Source: an uncultured Ruminococcus sp. (lineage in GTDB: Bacteria > Bacillota > Clostridia > Oscillospirales > Ruminococcaceae). Taken from it: 63,826 nucleotides of DNA. The position numbers and the translations under genes were made by a program. The DNA lies in assembly GCA_947629455.1 (NCBI GenBank), contig CANRDT010000011.1, positions 1-63,826 of the forward strand. Direction: 5' to 3'. The notes beneath the pieces are model-generated. The model was given only the letters and a program-made list of their open reading frames with translations, had not been told where the DNA came from and searched no databases. Below are positions 1-8,134 of the stretch, in pieces; the first letter of the stretch is position 1; each line of letters opens with the position of its first letter.

Positions 1-115
1 AGGGACGCTGTCCCTTGACCCTGCAAGCCTTTTTAAGGAAAAGGCTTGATCCAAAACCTTTTTAATTTGCCGACTTCATTGTCGCCGTAACTGCGGAGCG
101 TGAAATCAAGCTTTG
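1..115 (+). repeat. Family B intergenic repeat, partial copy at window edge
   Basis: This is the 3' part of the repeat family that recurs near 6.3, 43.2, 52.6 and 57.3 kb. It contains the hairpin AGGGACGCTGTCCCT, the hairpin AAGCCTTTTTAAGGAAAAGGCTT, and the tail GCGGAGCGTGAAATCAA shared with the other copies. It lies just downstream of the reverse-strand hisC-like gene. Confidence 0.75.
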
Positions 116-138
116 TAAAAATACTCTTTATCTTCTTA

Positions 139-1221
139 TCACCCTTGCAATATCCCCGGCATTGAGCGCAGCAGCGCAAGCATCGTGTCCATATCCTCGT
201 CAGTTCCTATCGTTATCCGCAGATAATTGTCTATCCTCGGCAGATCGAAATGTCTGACATAAACGCCCTTGCTCTTGAGATACTCAAAGATCTCCTTCGC
301 GGAAAGACTGACGTGCCTTGCAAAAATAAAATTCGTCCTGCTGTCCGTGAGTATGAACCCAAGCTCTTTCATCTCCTCGGACACACGCTGCCTTGTGGCG
401 ATTATCTTGTCGGTGACTATCCTGAAATACTCTTCGTCCCTGACGGCGGCTGTCCCTGCTTTTACCGCTATGGAATCGAGCGGATAAGAATTATAGGAAT
501 CCTTTACCGCGTCGAGATATGAAATAAGATAAGGATCAGCCATTGCAGCGGCAACTCTCATACCGGCAAGCGAACGCGATTTTGAAAAGGTCTGCGTAAC
601 GACCAGATTGTCATATTCCTTGATAAGCCCGACGCAGCTGTATCCAGAAAAATCCGCATACGCCTCGTCGATTATCACTATGCAGTCACGGTTGAGATCG
701 AGCAGCCGCCTGATCTTTTCTTCGCCGAAACCGATCGCGGTGGGAGCGTTGGGATTAGGTATGACCACGCCGCCGTTCGGCTGAGCGTAATCTTCGATGT
801 TTATCTCAAAATTCTCGTCTACCGGCAGCACCTTGTAGGGTATCTTCATAAGACTGCACCACACGGGATAGAACGAATAGGTTATATCAGGAAAAAGTAT
901 AGGCATATCCGAATTGAAAAACGCCCTGAATGCCGCGGCAAGCACGTCGTCTGAGCCGTTTCCCGAAAATACACAGGAGCTGTCGAGCGCGTAATGCTCC
1001 GCAACGGCGTTTCGCAGTTCAGTCGGCTTTATCGGAGGATATTTTTTAAGCGTGTTTCCGTCAAATTCCCTTATTGCCGCCGCCGCGCTGGGTGACGGCG
1101 GATAGGGATTCTCGTTTGCGTTGAGTTTTATGATGTCGGCGCTTTGCGGCTGTTCGCCTGCGACATACGGTTCTATGTCGATAAGTTTATCCTGCCACGG
1201 TTTATTTGTCATATCTATCAT
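139..1221 (-). CDS. hisC: HisC-like histidinol-phosphate aminotransferase
   Basis: A PLP-dependent fold-type I aminotransferase of 360 residues, the usual HisC length. The N-terminal LNANENPYPPSP signature of HisC is present. The PLP-lysine segment reads TFSKSRSLAGMR, and the C-terminal segment RITIGTDEDM binds the substrate carboxylate in this family. The expected role is conversion of imidazole-acetol phosphate to histidinol phosphate with glutamate as donor, in the cytosol. No other his gene is nearby, so a related role (for example aromatic or threonine-phosphate substrates) is not excluded. Its ATG overlaps the stop of the upstream radical SAM gene as ATGA, so the two are probably translationally coupled. 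Confidence 0.85.
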   Translation of the reverse strand: MIDMTNKPWQDKLIDIEPYVAGEQPQSADIIKLNANENPYPPSPSAAAAIREFDGNTLKKYPPIKPTELRNAVAEHYALDSSCVFSGNGSDDVLAAAFRAFFNSDMPILFPDITYSFYPVWCSLMKIPYKVLPVDENFEINIEDYAQPNGGVVIPNPNAPTAIGFGEEKIRRLLDLNRDCIVIIDEAYADFSGYSCVGLIKEYDNLVVTQTFSKSRSLAGMRVAAAMADPYLISYLDAVKDSYNSYPLDSIAVKAGTAAVRDEEYFRIVTDKIIATRQRVSEEMKELGFILTDSRTNFIFARHVSLSAKEIFEYLKSKGVYVRHFDLPRIDNYLRITIGTDEDMDTMLALLRSMPGILQG

Positions 1222-1838
1222 TCCTTTGAAATATATTCACGCACTCTGAGCGAAACGCCTATGCTTTCGGCGATCTTTCTCGACTTTTCGATCTCCTCTT
1301 CCCCGATAACGTCAACTACCGTCAGCACTACTTTGGGGACGTATTCCTTTACTCGTTTGGCAAATCCCAGCATTTCGGCAAAGCAGTCTTTGTCCGTAAA
1401 GGACGGTCTTGTTATCTTTCGGTAAGCCTCGCTGTCCGAGGCGTTAAGGCTTATCGAGATGACGTCGGCGATACCGTGAAATTCCGCCGCAGTGGAGCGT
1501 TGGTTGATAAGATCCGAAAGTCCGTTTGTATTTATCCTGATAGGAATATCCGATACCGAGCGGATATATTTTGCTACTATGCGGAGGATCTCCAGTTCGC
1601 AGGTAGGTTCGCCGTAGCCGCAGAAAACGACTTCACAATACTCTGAGAGATCGCGTTTTTTCAGGTCGGCGATGATCTCCTCCGCAGTCGGCTGATGTTC
1701 GAGCCAGAGGGGGTCGGAGCCGTAAGCCGAGCTGCCGTTTCCGCGCAGGCAGAATGTGCAGTTACATGGGCATTTGTTGGTTATATTGAGATAAAGACCG
1801 TCGCCGACGGTATATGACATTGTCATAGCTTTTTCCAT
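1218..1838 (-). CDS. TatD-linked-type radical SAM protein
   Basis: A short radical SAM protein of 206 residues. The Cx3Cx2C iron-sulfur motif is seen as CPCNCTFC near residue 23, followed by GYGEPT, the usual SAM-binding glycine motif. The N-terminal segment LNITNKCPCNC and the SDPLWLE segment resemble the family usually found beside tatD (TIGR04038-like); substrate unknown. I chose the start at 1838 because GGAGGT lies six bases upstream; an in-frame start at 1898 lacks a ribosome binding site. Here the partner is a HisC-like aminotransferase, overlapping by 4 bp, not a TatD nuclease. Confidence 0.8.
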   Translation of the reverse strand: MEKAMTMSYTVGDGLYLNITNKCPCNCTFCLRGNGSSAYGSDPLWLEHQPTAEEIIADLKKRDLSEYCEVVFCGYGEPTCELEILRIVAKYIRSVSDIPIRINTNGLSDLINQRSTAAEFHGIADVISISLNASDSEAYRKITRPSFTDKDCFAEMLGFAKRVKEYVPKVVLTVVDVIGEEEIEKSRKIAESIGVSLRVREYISKE

Positions 1839-1935
1839 AAAAAGACCTCCGTAAATTTTTGCCGTCAATGGCAAAGCGAATGATTTTTGCTGATACACTG
1901 ATTATAGTATAGCATATTTAAGTGATTTTGTAAAG

Positions 1936-2460
1936 GTCCTCCCGGACGGGGCAATGCGCCCTCCACGATGTGCGGAGCAGTCAAGCCTTGGAAATCGGGC
2001 GGTTAGAATTTGTTGCGGTAGAAAGCTTTGATTTCACGCTACGCAGTTACGGCGACAATGAAGTCGGCAAATTAAAAAGGTTTTGGATCAAGCCTTTTCC
2101 TCAAAAAGGCTTGCGGGGTCGAGGGGCAGAGCCCATCGTCGCCGTCCGCAGACGGCGAAATACCCCACACGGAGGCGCTCTGAAAAGGGTGAATTACCAA
2201 ACAGTCCGGTGGACTGTTTGGTAAGAGGGAAAGCGCTTGCAAGAGAGCGCTTTCCCTACTATGGGCGGCATTTGTTACAGCTGCCATTTATGGCAGCAGC
2301 TACGCACCTATTGCCGAAAATATAAACGCTATTTTCCCCCAAGGGGGGGAAAACAGCTCTTAAAGTATATATGGCGCAATATTTTCGGTAATAGCTGCGT
2401 CGCAGCCTCCGCAAGCGTCGGCAGAAAGAAATACCGCCCAAACTCAGGGGACAACCTCAA
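1936..2460 (-). repeat. Family B intergenic repeat, inverted copy with extra palindromes
   Basis: This fills most of the gap between the radical SAM gene and the membrane protein. Read on the reverse strand it carries the family B hairpins. The central palindrome has arms TTACCAAACAGTCC and GGACTGTTTGGTAA, whereas most copies have TTTCAAAACAGTCC and GGACTGTTTTGAAA, so both arms changed together. A further pair of inverted segments (about 2262-2325 and 2370-2440) flanks the hairpin TTTTCCCCCAAGGGGGGGAAAA. Open frames here are repeat artefacts with no coding bias. Confidence 0.75.
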
Positions 2461-2484
2461 ACGCTGCGCTTTGCTCCGCGTTTG

Positions 2485-2765
2485 AGCTAAAAGAAAATTT
2501 CCTTTGCCGATAATATTCTGTCGGCAATTTTTATTTTACTGCGTAAAATAAAAACCGGAAATTTCTTTCTCACAGATTATTAAAGTAATTTCCTCAATAA
2601 ATTTTAACCGCCCGATTTCCAAGACTTGACCGCTACGCACATCGCAGAGGGCGCATTGCCCCGCCCGGGAGGGCAGCCTTTTTAAGGAAAAGGCTTGACC
2701 GAAAACCTTTTTAATATGCCGACTTTGTTTTCTCCACAACTGCGTATCGTGAAATCAGTCTGCGG
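2485..2765 (+). repeat. Folded repeat module, copy 1 (second copy at 52740-52990)
   Basis: About 250 bp closely matched at 52740-52990. It holds nested inverted repeats: an outer pair AAATTTCC and GGAAATTT, then GCCGA/TCGGC, then TTTTTATTTTAC/GTAAAATAAAAA. It continues into the family B tail with AAGCCTTTTTAAGGAAAAGGCTT. No gene is seen in it. Confidence 0.65.
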
Positions 2766-2835
2766 AGCGATTCTTACTTCTGACCTCTTACATCTTACTT
2801 CTAAAAGCCCAAACACAAAGTGTTCGGATTCATAC

Positions 2836-2864
2836 TTGACAATGCTACACCTGCGGATTATAAT
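2836..2864 (+). promoter_or_regulatory. Consensus housekeeping promoter
   Basis: TTGACA at 2836-2841 and TATAAT at 2859-2864 with a 17-base spacer, a perfect match to the vegetative sigma factor consensus. Transcription would start near 2871, only about 12 bases before the ribosome binding site of the membrane protein gene, and probably runs through the bile salt hydrolase gene. Confidence 0.85.
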
Positions 2865-2895
2865 ATATATATACCAAAGTAAGGGAGCGATGGAA

Positions 2896-3582
2896 ATGAT
2901 CGGTCGGGAAGAATATCTGACGCTGCCGGATAACGATCTGAAAATGATCTATAAAAGACTGCACAGGATACGCCGCTGGTTTACCGCGACCCCGATGCTC
3001 GTTACCGCGTTTCTGGCAGTGCTTACGGCAGTCACGGGATTTTACTACCTTACAGGTTACGGTACGTATAACCAATCGGCTCTGTTCGGCGACCCGTGGC
3101 CGTTCGTGGCGGCTATGCTGTATTATGTAATGGCTTTTGTACACTGTATGTTTATGTTCGGCGACGATGCGGACAGAATGAAGAAAAACGCCGCAATATT
3201 CGTCCTTTTGCATATCGCCGCCTTGTATGTCCTCTATCAGTATACGGGGATCGGTATCCTACAGATCGTGCTTTCTCTTTACCTTTCGGTGGTGGGATTT
3301 GTGAACGTTCCCATTATCAAAGAGATAAATTATATGCGCAGCCTGCCGTCATACCCGTTTAACGATACGCGCAGACAGGAATACGGCGAAAATGCTCTCT
3401 TCCGAGCGCAAATGGCAAAACATCTCGAGCTGACTTCAAAAATGGACAAGGACGGCTGCGTTTCGGTCGGCTGCGAGGATATTTTTGACGGGGAGATAGA
3501 AAAGCATTTTCCCAAAGAGCCTGAAAAGGAAGAATTTCTACAGCAGTATAAAATGCTTTACAACAGGGATAAAAATAAATAA
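2896..3582 (+). CDS. Multi-pass membrane protein of unknown function
   Basis: About 228 residues. After a charged N-terminus (RLHRIRRW) there are four hydrophobic segments at roughly residues 32-55, 70-92, 102-120 and 125-145, then an acidic/basic cytosolic tail. I do not recognise the family. GGGAG at 2883-2887 gives an 8-base spacing to the ATG at 2896; the ATG at 2890 is only two bases away and less likely. It sits directly behind a perfect promoter and 17 bp upstream of the bile salt hydrolase gene, so the two are probably co-transcribed. Confidence 0.7.
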   Translation: MIGREEYLTLPDNDLKMIYKRLHRIRRWFTATPMLVTAFLAVLTAVTGFYYLTGYGTYNQSALFGDPWPFVAAMLYYVMAFVHCMFMFGDDADRMKKNAAIFVLLHIAALYVLYQYTGIGILQIVLSLYLSVVGFVNVPIIKEINYMRSLPSYPFNDTRRQEYGENALFRAQMAKHLELTSKMDKDGCVSVGCEDIFDGEIEKHFPKEPEKEEFLQQYKMLYNRDKNK

Positions 3583-3599
3583 AACAGGAGGTAATTTTT

Positions 3600-4574
3600 A
3601 TGTGTACTGCGGCAGCTTATCTGACAAAGGATTTTTATTTCGGACGGAATTTCGATCTGGAATATTCCTACGACGAAAGAGTCACTGTGACTCCGAGGAA
3701 TTTTCCGCTCCCTTTCCGTAAAGCCGATACCGTTACAAAGCATTATGCGCTTATCGGTATGGCTTACATATCCGACGGTTATCCGCTCTACTACGACGCT
3801 ATGAACGAAAAAGGTCTTTGTATGGCAGGACTTAATTTCCCCGGAAACGCCTGCTACTATCCGCCTGCGGAGGGCAAGGACAATATCACGCCGTTTGAGT
3901 TTATTCCGTGGATACTTTCTCAGTGCGAAGATCTTTCTCAGGCGCGTACACTGCTTGAAAGGATAAATCTCACGGCGATAGATTTCAGCAGCAGCCTGCC
4001 GCTTTCTCCGCTGCATTGGATAATTTCCGACCGCACGGGTTCGCTGACGGTGGAAACGCTCGGCGACGGTATGAGAGTGTACGAAAATAAAGTGGGTATC
4101 CTCACAAATAATCCCACGTTCGATATGCAGATGTTCAACCTTACGAATTATATGAGCCTTTCGGCTGAGGCGGTGCAGAATAATTTCGCTCCCGGCTTTG
4201 AGCTTTTGCCCTACAGCAGGGGAATGGGCGCAATGGGACTTCCCGGCGATCTCTCCTCCGCGTCGAGATTCGTAAAGGCGGCGTTCACAAAGCTCAATTC
4301 CCGTTCGGGCGATTCGGAGGAACAGAGCGTCGGTCAGTTTTTCCACATACTCACTTCCGTCGAACAGCAGGACGGCTGCGTGCATATGGGCGGCGGAAAG
4401 TATGAAATAACTATCTACAGCTGCTGCTGCAACGCCGACAAGGGCATATATTACTACACGACCTATGAAAACCGCGGTATCTCGGCGGTGGATATGAACC
4501 GCGAAGATCTTGACGGCAGCGCGCTTGTGTCTTATTCTCTTGATAAAAAACAGAAATTCGATTTTCAGAACTGA
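3600..4574 (+). CDS. Choloylglycine hydrolase family enzyme, probable bile salt hydrolase
   Basis: An Ntn-hydrolase of 324 residues, the usual length. Removal of Met1 exposes the nucleophile Cys2. The known active-site set of bile salt hydrolases is visible: Cys2, Arg16, Asp19, Asn79, Asn171 and Arg223, with the signatures GRNFDLEYS, GLNFPG, LTNNPTF and SASRFVKAAF. The enzyme would hydrolyse glycine- or taurine-conjugated bile acids in the cytosol. The loop YSRGMGAMGLPGD carries an S-R-G motif that has been linked to taurine preference in lactobacilli; applying that here is inference. Penicillin V acylase activity is the main alternative. GGAGG lies eight bases before the ATG. Confidence 0.88.
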   Translation: MCTAAAYLTKDFYFGRNFDLEYSYDERVTVTPRNFPLPFRKADTVTKHYALIGMAYISDGYPLYYDAMNEKGLCMAGLNFPGNACYYPPAEGKDNITPFEFIPWILSQCEDLSQARTLLERINLTAIDFSSSLPLSPLHWIISDRTGSLTVETLGDGMRVYENKVGILTNNPTFDMQMFNLTNYMSLSAEAVQNNFAPGFELLPYSRGMGAMGLPGDLSSASRFVKAAFTKLNSRSGDSEEQSVGQFFHILTSVEQQDGCVHMGGGKYEITIYSCCCNADKGIYYYTTYENRGISAVDMNREDLDGSALVSYSLDKKQKFDFQN

Positions 4575-4618
4575 AAATATCTCCCCTTATGGTATTTCCG
4601 TAAGGGGAGATATTTCTT
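4575..4618 (+). terminator. Intrinsic terminator after the bile salt hydrolase gene
   Basis: A perfect 15-bp stem, AAATATCTCCCCTTA with TAAGGGGAGATATTT, and an 11-base loop, starting at the stop codon. The AT-rich outer stem would also act on the reverse strand, facing dpaB. Confidence 0.85.
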
Positions 4619-4660
4619 TAGCCTTATAGATTTGTCATTAAGAGAGATATGTTTTTCGCC

Positions 4661-5254
4661 TTAATTTTTTCCGTCCGTGATAAGCAGGGGCTGTATCTGT
4701 ATACCCTCGAGAGCGGACTCGGCAGCCTCGGTTATTCTTGAAAAATCGGCGACCGCCGAATAAGGCTTGGCTTTGTAATTATCCTGACAATAGGGAACAA
4801 AATAGTAGTTGCGGTAATTCTGCAATGCTCCGATATTTTTGGCGCAGCCTGCCAGAGCGTCGTTTGTGGATATTGCGATAAGCACAGGTCTGCCGTTTCG
4901 CAGGTGCGATTTTACCGCCATAGTCACAGGCGTATCGGTTATCCCGAGAGCGAGCTTGGCAAGGGTATTTGCGGTACACGGAGCGACTATCAGTATGTCG
5001 AACATTTTTTTTGGACCTATGGGTTCTGCGTCCTCTATAGTGCGTATCATCGGGCGGCGGCAGATGTTTTCCAGACGGCTGCGGTTCTGCTGTGCCGTAC
5101 CGAATCTGCTGTTTATCGCCGCTGCGTTGAAGGACATTATGGGGCAAACGTCCGCTCCCAGTGCGACCAGTTCTTCAGCCGTCCCGAAAGCCTTTTCAAA
5201 TGTACAGAAAGAGCCTGTCATCGCAAAGCCGATCTTTTTGCCTTCTAAAGACAT
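4661..5254 (-). CDS. dpaB: Dipicolinate synthase subunit B
   Basis: The flavoprotein-like subunit of dipicolinate synthase (SpoVFB), 197 residues, matching the family. Visible features are the N-terminal GKKIGFAMTGSFCTFEK and the VAPCTANTLAKLA segment typical of this flavoprotein fold. With DpaA it oxidises dihydrodipicolinate to dipicolinic acid, which is loaded into the spore core. Its ATG follows the dpaA stop with no gap, and a GGGGTGG ribosome binding site lies inside the end of dpaA, so the pair is coupled. Expression is expected in the mother cell late in sporulation. Confidence 0.93.
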   Translation of the reverse strand: MSLEGKKIGFAMTGSFCTFEKAFGTAEELVALGADVCPIMSFNAAAINSRFGTAQQNRSRLENICRRPMIRTIEDAEPIGPKKMFDILIVAPCTANTLAKLALGITDTPVTMAVKSHLRNGRPVLIAISTNDALAGCAKNIGALQNYRNYYFVPYCQDNYKAKPYSAVADFSRITEAAESALEGIQIQPLLITDGKN

Positions 5255-6136
5255 TTATTCCACCCCTTTCCTTTCGTTGATAATGTTTATCACCGTTTTG
5301 GCGATTATTTCTCCTGCGGTGATAGGGGCGACCTTTCCGGGCAGCGAAAGCGCGTGGATACAGCGTTTGTTGAGCGCTGCGGCAGCGTTCTGATCCACTC
5401 CGCCCGGAGCGGACGCCAGATCTATTATAACGGCGTCCTTGGCTGCTGCGGAAAGCATAGCTTTATCAAGGATAAGGTGCGGTACGGTATTTATAATAAG
5501 ATCAAAGCTGTCGATCCTGCCGTACAGTTCGCCTAACAGGAACGCCCGACAGCCGTTGTTTTCTGCATCGGCAAGAGCGGAAAGTCTGCGCGCGGTGCAG
5601 GCGACGTCAGCCCCTGCGGCAAGGAAAAGTCTGGAGCAGGCTTTTGCGACGCGGCCGTAGCCTATGATAAGTACCCTCGATCCGCAGACCGTGACAGCCA
5701 TTTCCTGCATAGCGATCTGCAAAGCGCCCTCCGCAGTGGGAATACAATTGCGTATGACGAGTTCCTCGCGTTTGAAGTAATCGTAAACGTCAAATCCCAG
5801 AGCGGAAAAGTATTCTATGACCTCCGTGCCGAGCCTGCCGCCCGTAACGACCGCGCCGTCAGCGAGATACTCCGCCAGCTCTCTGCAATCCGCCCGTTTG
5901 CCTGACGAGGACGGTATATCAAGACCGCCCGACATCATAGGGAGCACGAGTACGTCCGCTTTGCAGGGCATAAGTGAAAGCTGCGAAAGCGAACACAGCC
6001 GCGGCGAGGCTATGGAAGAGCTTTCGGCTGAGTTAAAGATCTTATAAGCGAAAACCTTTCCGTGTTCTGCCAGACTCCTGCACATATATATCTGTCTTGC
6101 GTCGCCGCCGACGCAAAGAAAAACCTTTTTATCCAT
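5255..6136 (-). CDS. dpaA: Dipicolinate synthase subunit A
   Basis: The NAD(P)-binding subunit (SpoVFA), 293 residues. A Rossmann motif, IGYGRVAKACSRL, lies in the second half after an N-terminal domain rich in small residues (VLPMMSGG). It forms the dipicolinate synthase with DpaB. GGGAGGT sits seven bases before the ATG at 6136. A candidate sigma-K promoter lies about 35 bp upstream. These two genes are strong evidence that the organism can, or its ancestors could, form heat-resistant spores. Confidence 0.93.
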   Translation of the reverse strand: MDKKVFLCVGGDARQIYMCRSLAEHGKVFAYKIFNSAESSSIASPRLCSLSQLSLMPCKADVLVLPMMSGGLDIPSSSGKRADCRELAEYLADGAVVTGGRLGTEVIEYFSALGFDVYDYFKREELVIRNCIPTAEGALQIAMQEMAVTVCGSRVLIIGYGRVAKACSRLFLAAGADVACTARRLSALADAENNGCRAFLLGELYGRIDSFDLIINTVPHLILDKAMLSAAAKDAVIIDLASAPGGVDQNAAAALNKRCIHALSLPGKVAPITAGEIIAKTVINIINERKGVE

Positions 6137-6167
6137 TGTTCATACCTCCCGGAAAACCGTTACGATT

Positions 6168-6196
6168 CATTATATGCAGATGGAATGAACGTGGTG
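6168..6196 (-). promoter_or_regulatory. Candidate sigma-K promoter of dpaAB
   Basis: On the reverse strand, CACC (6193-6196) is followed after 16 bases by CATATAATG (6168-6176). The Bacillus sigma-K consensus is mACm, a 16-17 base spacer and CATAnnnTA; only the last -10 base differs. The position 32 bp before the dpaA start suits a promoter. Consensus matches this short are not proof. Confidence 0.5.
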
Positions 6197-6199
6197 CGT

Positions 6200-6260
6200 T
6201 TTAGAAGTAAGAGATAAGCGATAAGAGGTAAGAGATAAGGGGTAAGAGGTAAGAGATGGT
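6200..6260 (+). repeat. Degenerate 7-bp tandem repeat
   Basis: At least seven consecutive heptamers of the form (A/G)(A/G)GTAAG or AGATAAG can be read in phase from 6207 to 6255. Shorter runs occur at 2768-2806, 10040-10068, 12034-12056, 17090-17118, 43505-43536, 54316-54338, 54499-54526 and 63665-63702, in either orientation. All are between genes. Confidence 0.8.
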
Positions 6261-6299
6261 CGTTGTGACTTTTAGGCGGTAAAGTTTTAGGATATTTAT

Positions 6300-6612
6300 A
6301 TTATTGCGCAATATTTTCGGCAATAGGTGTGTATCTGCCGTCATAAATGACGGCGGTAGCAAATGCCGCACATACTTAGGGGACGCCCTTCTTGCAGGTC
6401 GTCCCCTCTTTCAAAACAGTCCACCGGACTGTTTTGAAATTCACCCCTTGCGGACGCAGGCGGCAGGGGTGTTTCGCCGTCTGCGGACGGCGACAAGGGA
6501 CGCTGTCCCTTGACCCTGCAAGCCTTTTTAAGGAAAAGGCTTGACCGAAAACCTTTTTAATTTTCCCCCTACTTACCAAACAAGGCGCGTATCGTTAAAT
6601 AAGACTTCGGAG
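6300..6612 (+). repeat. Family B intergenic repeat, full copy
   Basis: This fills the gap between dpaA and the FemAB-like gene. It has in order: a block TTGCGCAATATTTTCGGCAA, the palindrome TCTGCCGTCATAAATGACGG, then GGGGACG...CGTCCCC, the long palindrome with arms TTTCAAAACAGTCC and GGACTGTTTTGAAA, the hairpin CGCCGTCTGCGGACGGCG, AAGGGACGCTGTCCCTT, and AAGCCTTTTTAAGGAAAAGGCTT. Nearly identical copies lie at 43.2, 52.6 and 57.3 kb. Confidence 0.85.
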
Positions 6613-6677
6613 CATCGCCAACGACAAAAATCCTCCGCCTGTTACAGCGGAGGAAATAACTGCAAAATATTTTCAGA

Positions 6678-7787
6678 TCAGCCCTCGTTATTAAAATCGG
6701 TATTGCGGTTTTTGACCAGCTTGTGCCGCTTGCGCTCTCTGGACGCTCTTACCAATCGTTCGCACAGATCGACGATCTTCTTCATCAGCGGACGGAATGT
6801 GTAGAAAAATTCACCGGCATAGGTGACAACTTCTCCGTTGAAACCCTTCTTGAACTTGTATACTCCGTAATTCGGATTGGTTTCATCGGTGTAGAACGGT
6901 ATACCCTGAAAATCATAGATGTAATTGTCATTTTCCAACGCCCAACAGATCATAGTCCACTGCATAAGATAATTCGGATAAAGATTGCGGTGATGATTGG
7001 CGGACGCTCCGTAGACATAACAGGTCTTTCCGGCATACTGCGTAGTGACCGCTCCCGAAAGGGGTATCTGCCTGCCGTCCTCCTCGGTATAACACATAAA
7101 GAGATGACAATGCTCAGGACCGAGCCCGTTAATGAACTTTACAAAATATTCCTTAGCCCTTATCGCAAAGCCGTCGCGGATACCCGTCGCCTGCATAAGC
7201 GGATAAAAATCGTCCAGAGCTTCGACGCCGCATACCTTGCACACGACTCCCTTTTTAGGACCTTTTCTTATGCGGTTGCGCCAGTCGGGCTTGAAACTCA
7301 TCATAACTTCGTCCTGCGTTTTGCCCTTGATGTTGCGCAGCATATAGTTGTTTCGCGCCTGTATGGTGGACAGCTCGGGAGCGTCGTAGATGTGAGAAAA
7401 TCCCATGGAGATCATAAGCTCGGAAAGCTCGCGCTCCTTTTCCTCAAAGCAGGGATCCCACATAAACTGGTAGCTTTTGTATTTTTTCGCGAGGACTTTT
7501 ACGCCGTCGAGCAGATCCTGAAGTACTTCCTTGTCGCTGTAGTCGCACACCGGACCGTGCGGCGCGTAAAGAAAAGTACAGCCGAAAATGGGTACTTTCT
7601 TTATCAGCACAAGACAAGTGCCGCGTATCTTTCCGTCTTTGCCGCGTGAGATAATCGCGTCCCAGCCCCAGTTGTCCTTTACGTCAGGCCATTTCAGGGA
7701 CTGCATAAAATTTCCGTTTTCGTGATTTTTTGTGAAATTTTCATACTCGTCAAGCAAAGCCGCGTCGTTCTTGTTTATTATTTCCAT
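6678..7787 (-). CDS. FemAB-family peptidoglycan bridge aminoacyltransferase
   Basis: About 369 residues, the usual FemX/FemAB length, with the duplicated GNAT-like architecture. Recognisable segments are NFMQSLKWPDVKDNWGW near the N-terminus, KPDWRNRIRKGPKKGV in the middle and NPNYGVYKFKKGFNGEVV at the end. These enzymes transfer an amino acid from aminoacyl-tRNA to the stem peptide of lipid II on the inner face of the membrane. GAGG upstream supports the ATG at 7787; the in-frame ATG at 7811 has no good ribosome binding site. The residue transferred cannot be told from the sequence. Confidence 0.85.
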   Translation of the reverse strand: MEIINKNDAALLDEYENFTKNHENGNFMQSLKWPDVKDNWGWDAIISRGKDGKIRGTCLVLIKKVPIFGCTFLYAPHGPVCDYSDKEVLQDLLDGVKVLAKKYKSYQFMWDPCFEEKERELSELMISMGFSHIYDAPELSTIQARNNYMLRNIKGKTQDEVMMSFKPDWRNRIRKGPKKGVVCKVCGVEALDDFYPLMQATGIRDGFAIRAKEYFVKFINGLGPEHCHLFMCYTEEDGRQIPLSGAVTTQYAGKTCYVYGASANHHRNLYPNYLMQWTMICWALENDNYIYDFQGIPFYTDETNPNYGVYKFKKGFNGEVVTYAGEFFYTFRPLMKKIVDLCERLVRASRERKRHKLVKNRNTDFNNEG

Positions 7788-8134
7788 ATCCGTTTCCTCT
7801 AATCCGCGCATGACCGCGCCGTTTTATTTCTGTAAAAAAGAACACATTCTTTAGTATATCATATTAACGCGGATAATACAAGCGTAAAACTTCCGCGTAT
7901 CGCCTGTTATCTGATTTTTCGTCATTTTGCACAAAAGTGAGCGGCGATTTTTTGCGCAAAATCTTGCCGTTATCGCTCGATAGCTCAAATTTTTTATGCA
8001 AAGTACTTTATTTTTTAAGATAAATGTGGTAAAATAATAATTGTTATTACTTTGTTATGTTTATTAGTACAGATACCAATGCCGTTTCCCGATCGGGAAC
8101 AGCGCCTGTCAATTTTTAAGGAGAGTTCGTTTAT
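7788..8134. other. Divergent intergenic region with a 14-bp palindrome
   Basis: This is AT-rich and lies between the divergent FemAB-like and Ser/Asp-rich genes. The only clear structure is the perfect palindrome TTCCCGATCGGGAA at 8086-8099, in the leader of the rightward gene, a possible operator. A TAAAAT box near 8032 could be a -10 element. No open frame looks coding. Confidence 0.5.

Noticed and set aside
2072-2485. Several 60-95 residue frames in the 2.0-2.5 kb repeats
   Set aside because: They lie wholly in palindromic repeats, recur wherever the repeat does, in different frames, and lack ribosome binding sites.
6200-6260. Heptamer array as a CRISPR
   Set aside because: Units are 7 bp and degenerate with no spacers; no cas gene is present in the window.
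7788-8134. Possible small gene between the divergent FemAB-like and Ser/Asp-rich genes
   Set aside because: Only very short frames without ribosome binding sites exist; the stretch behaves as a regulatory gap.
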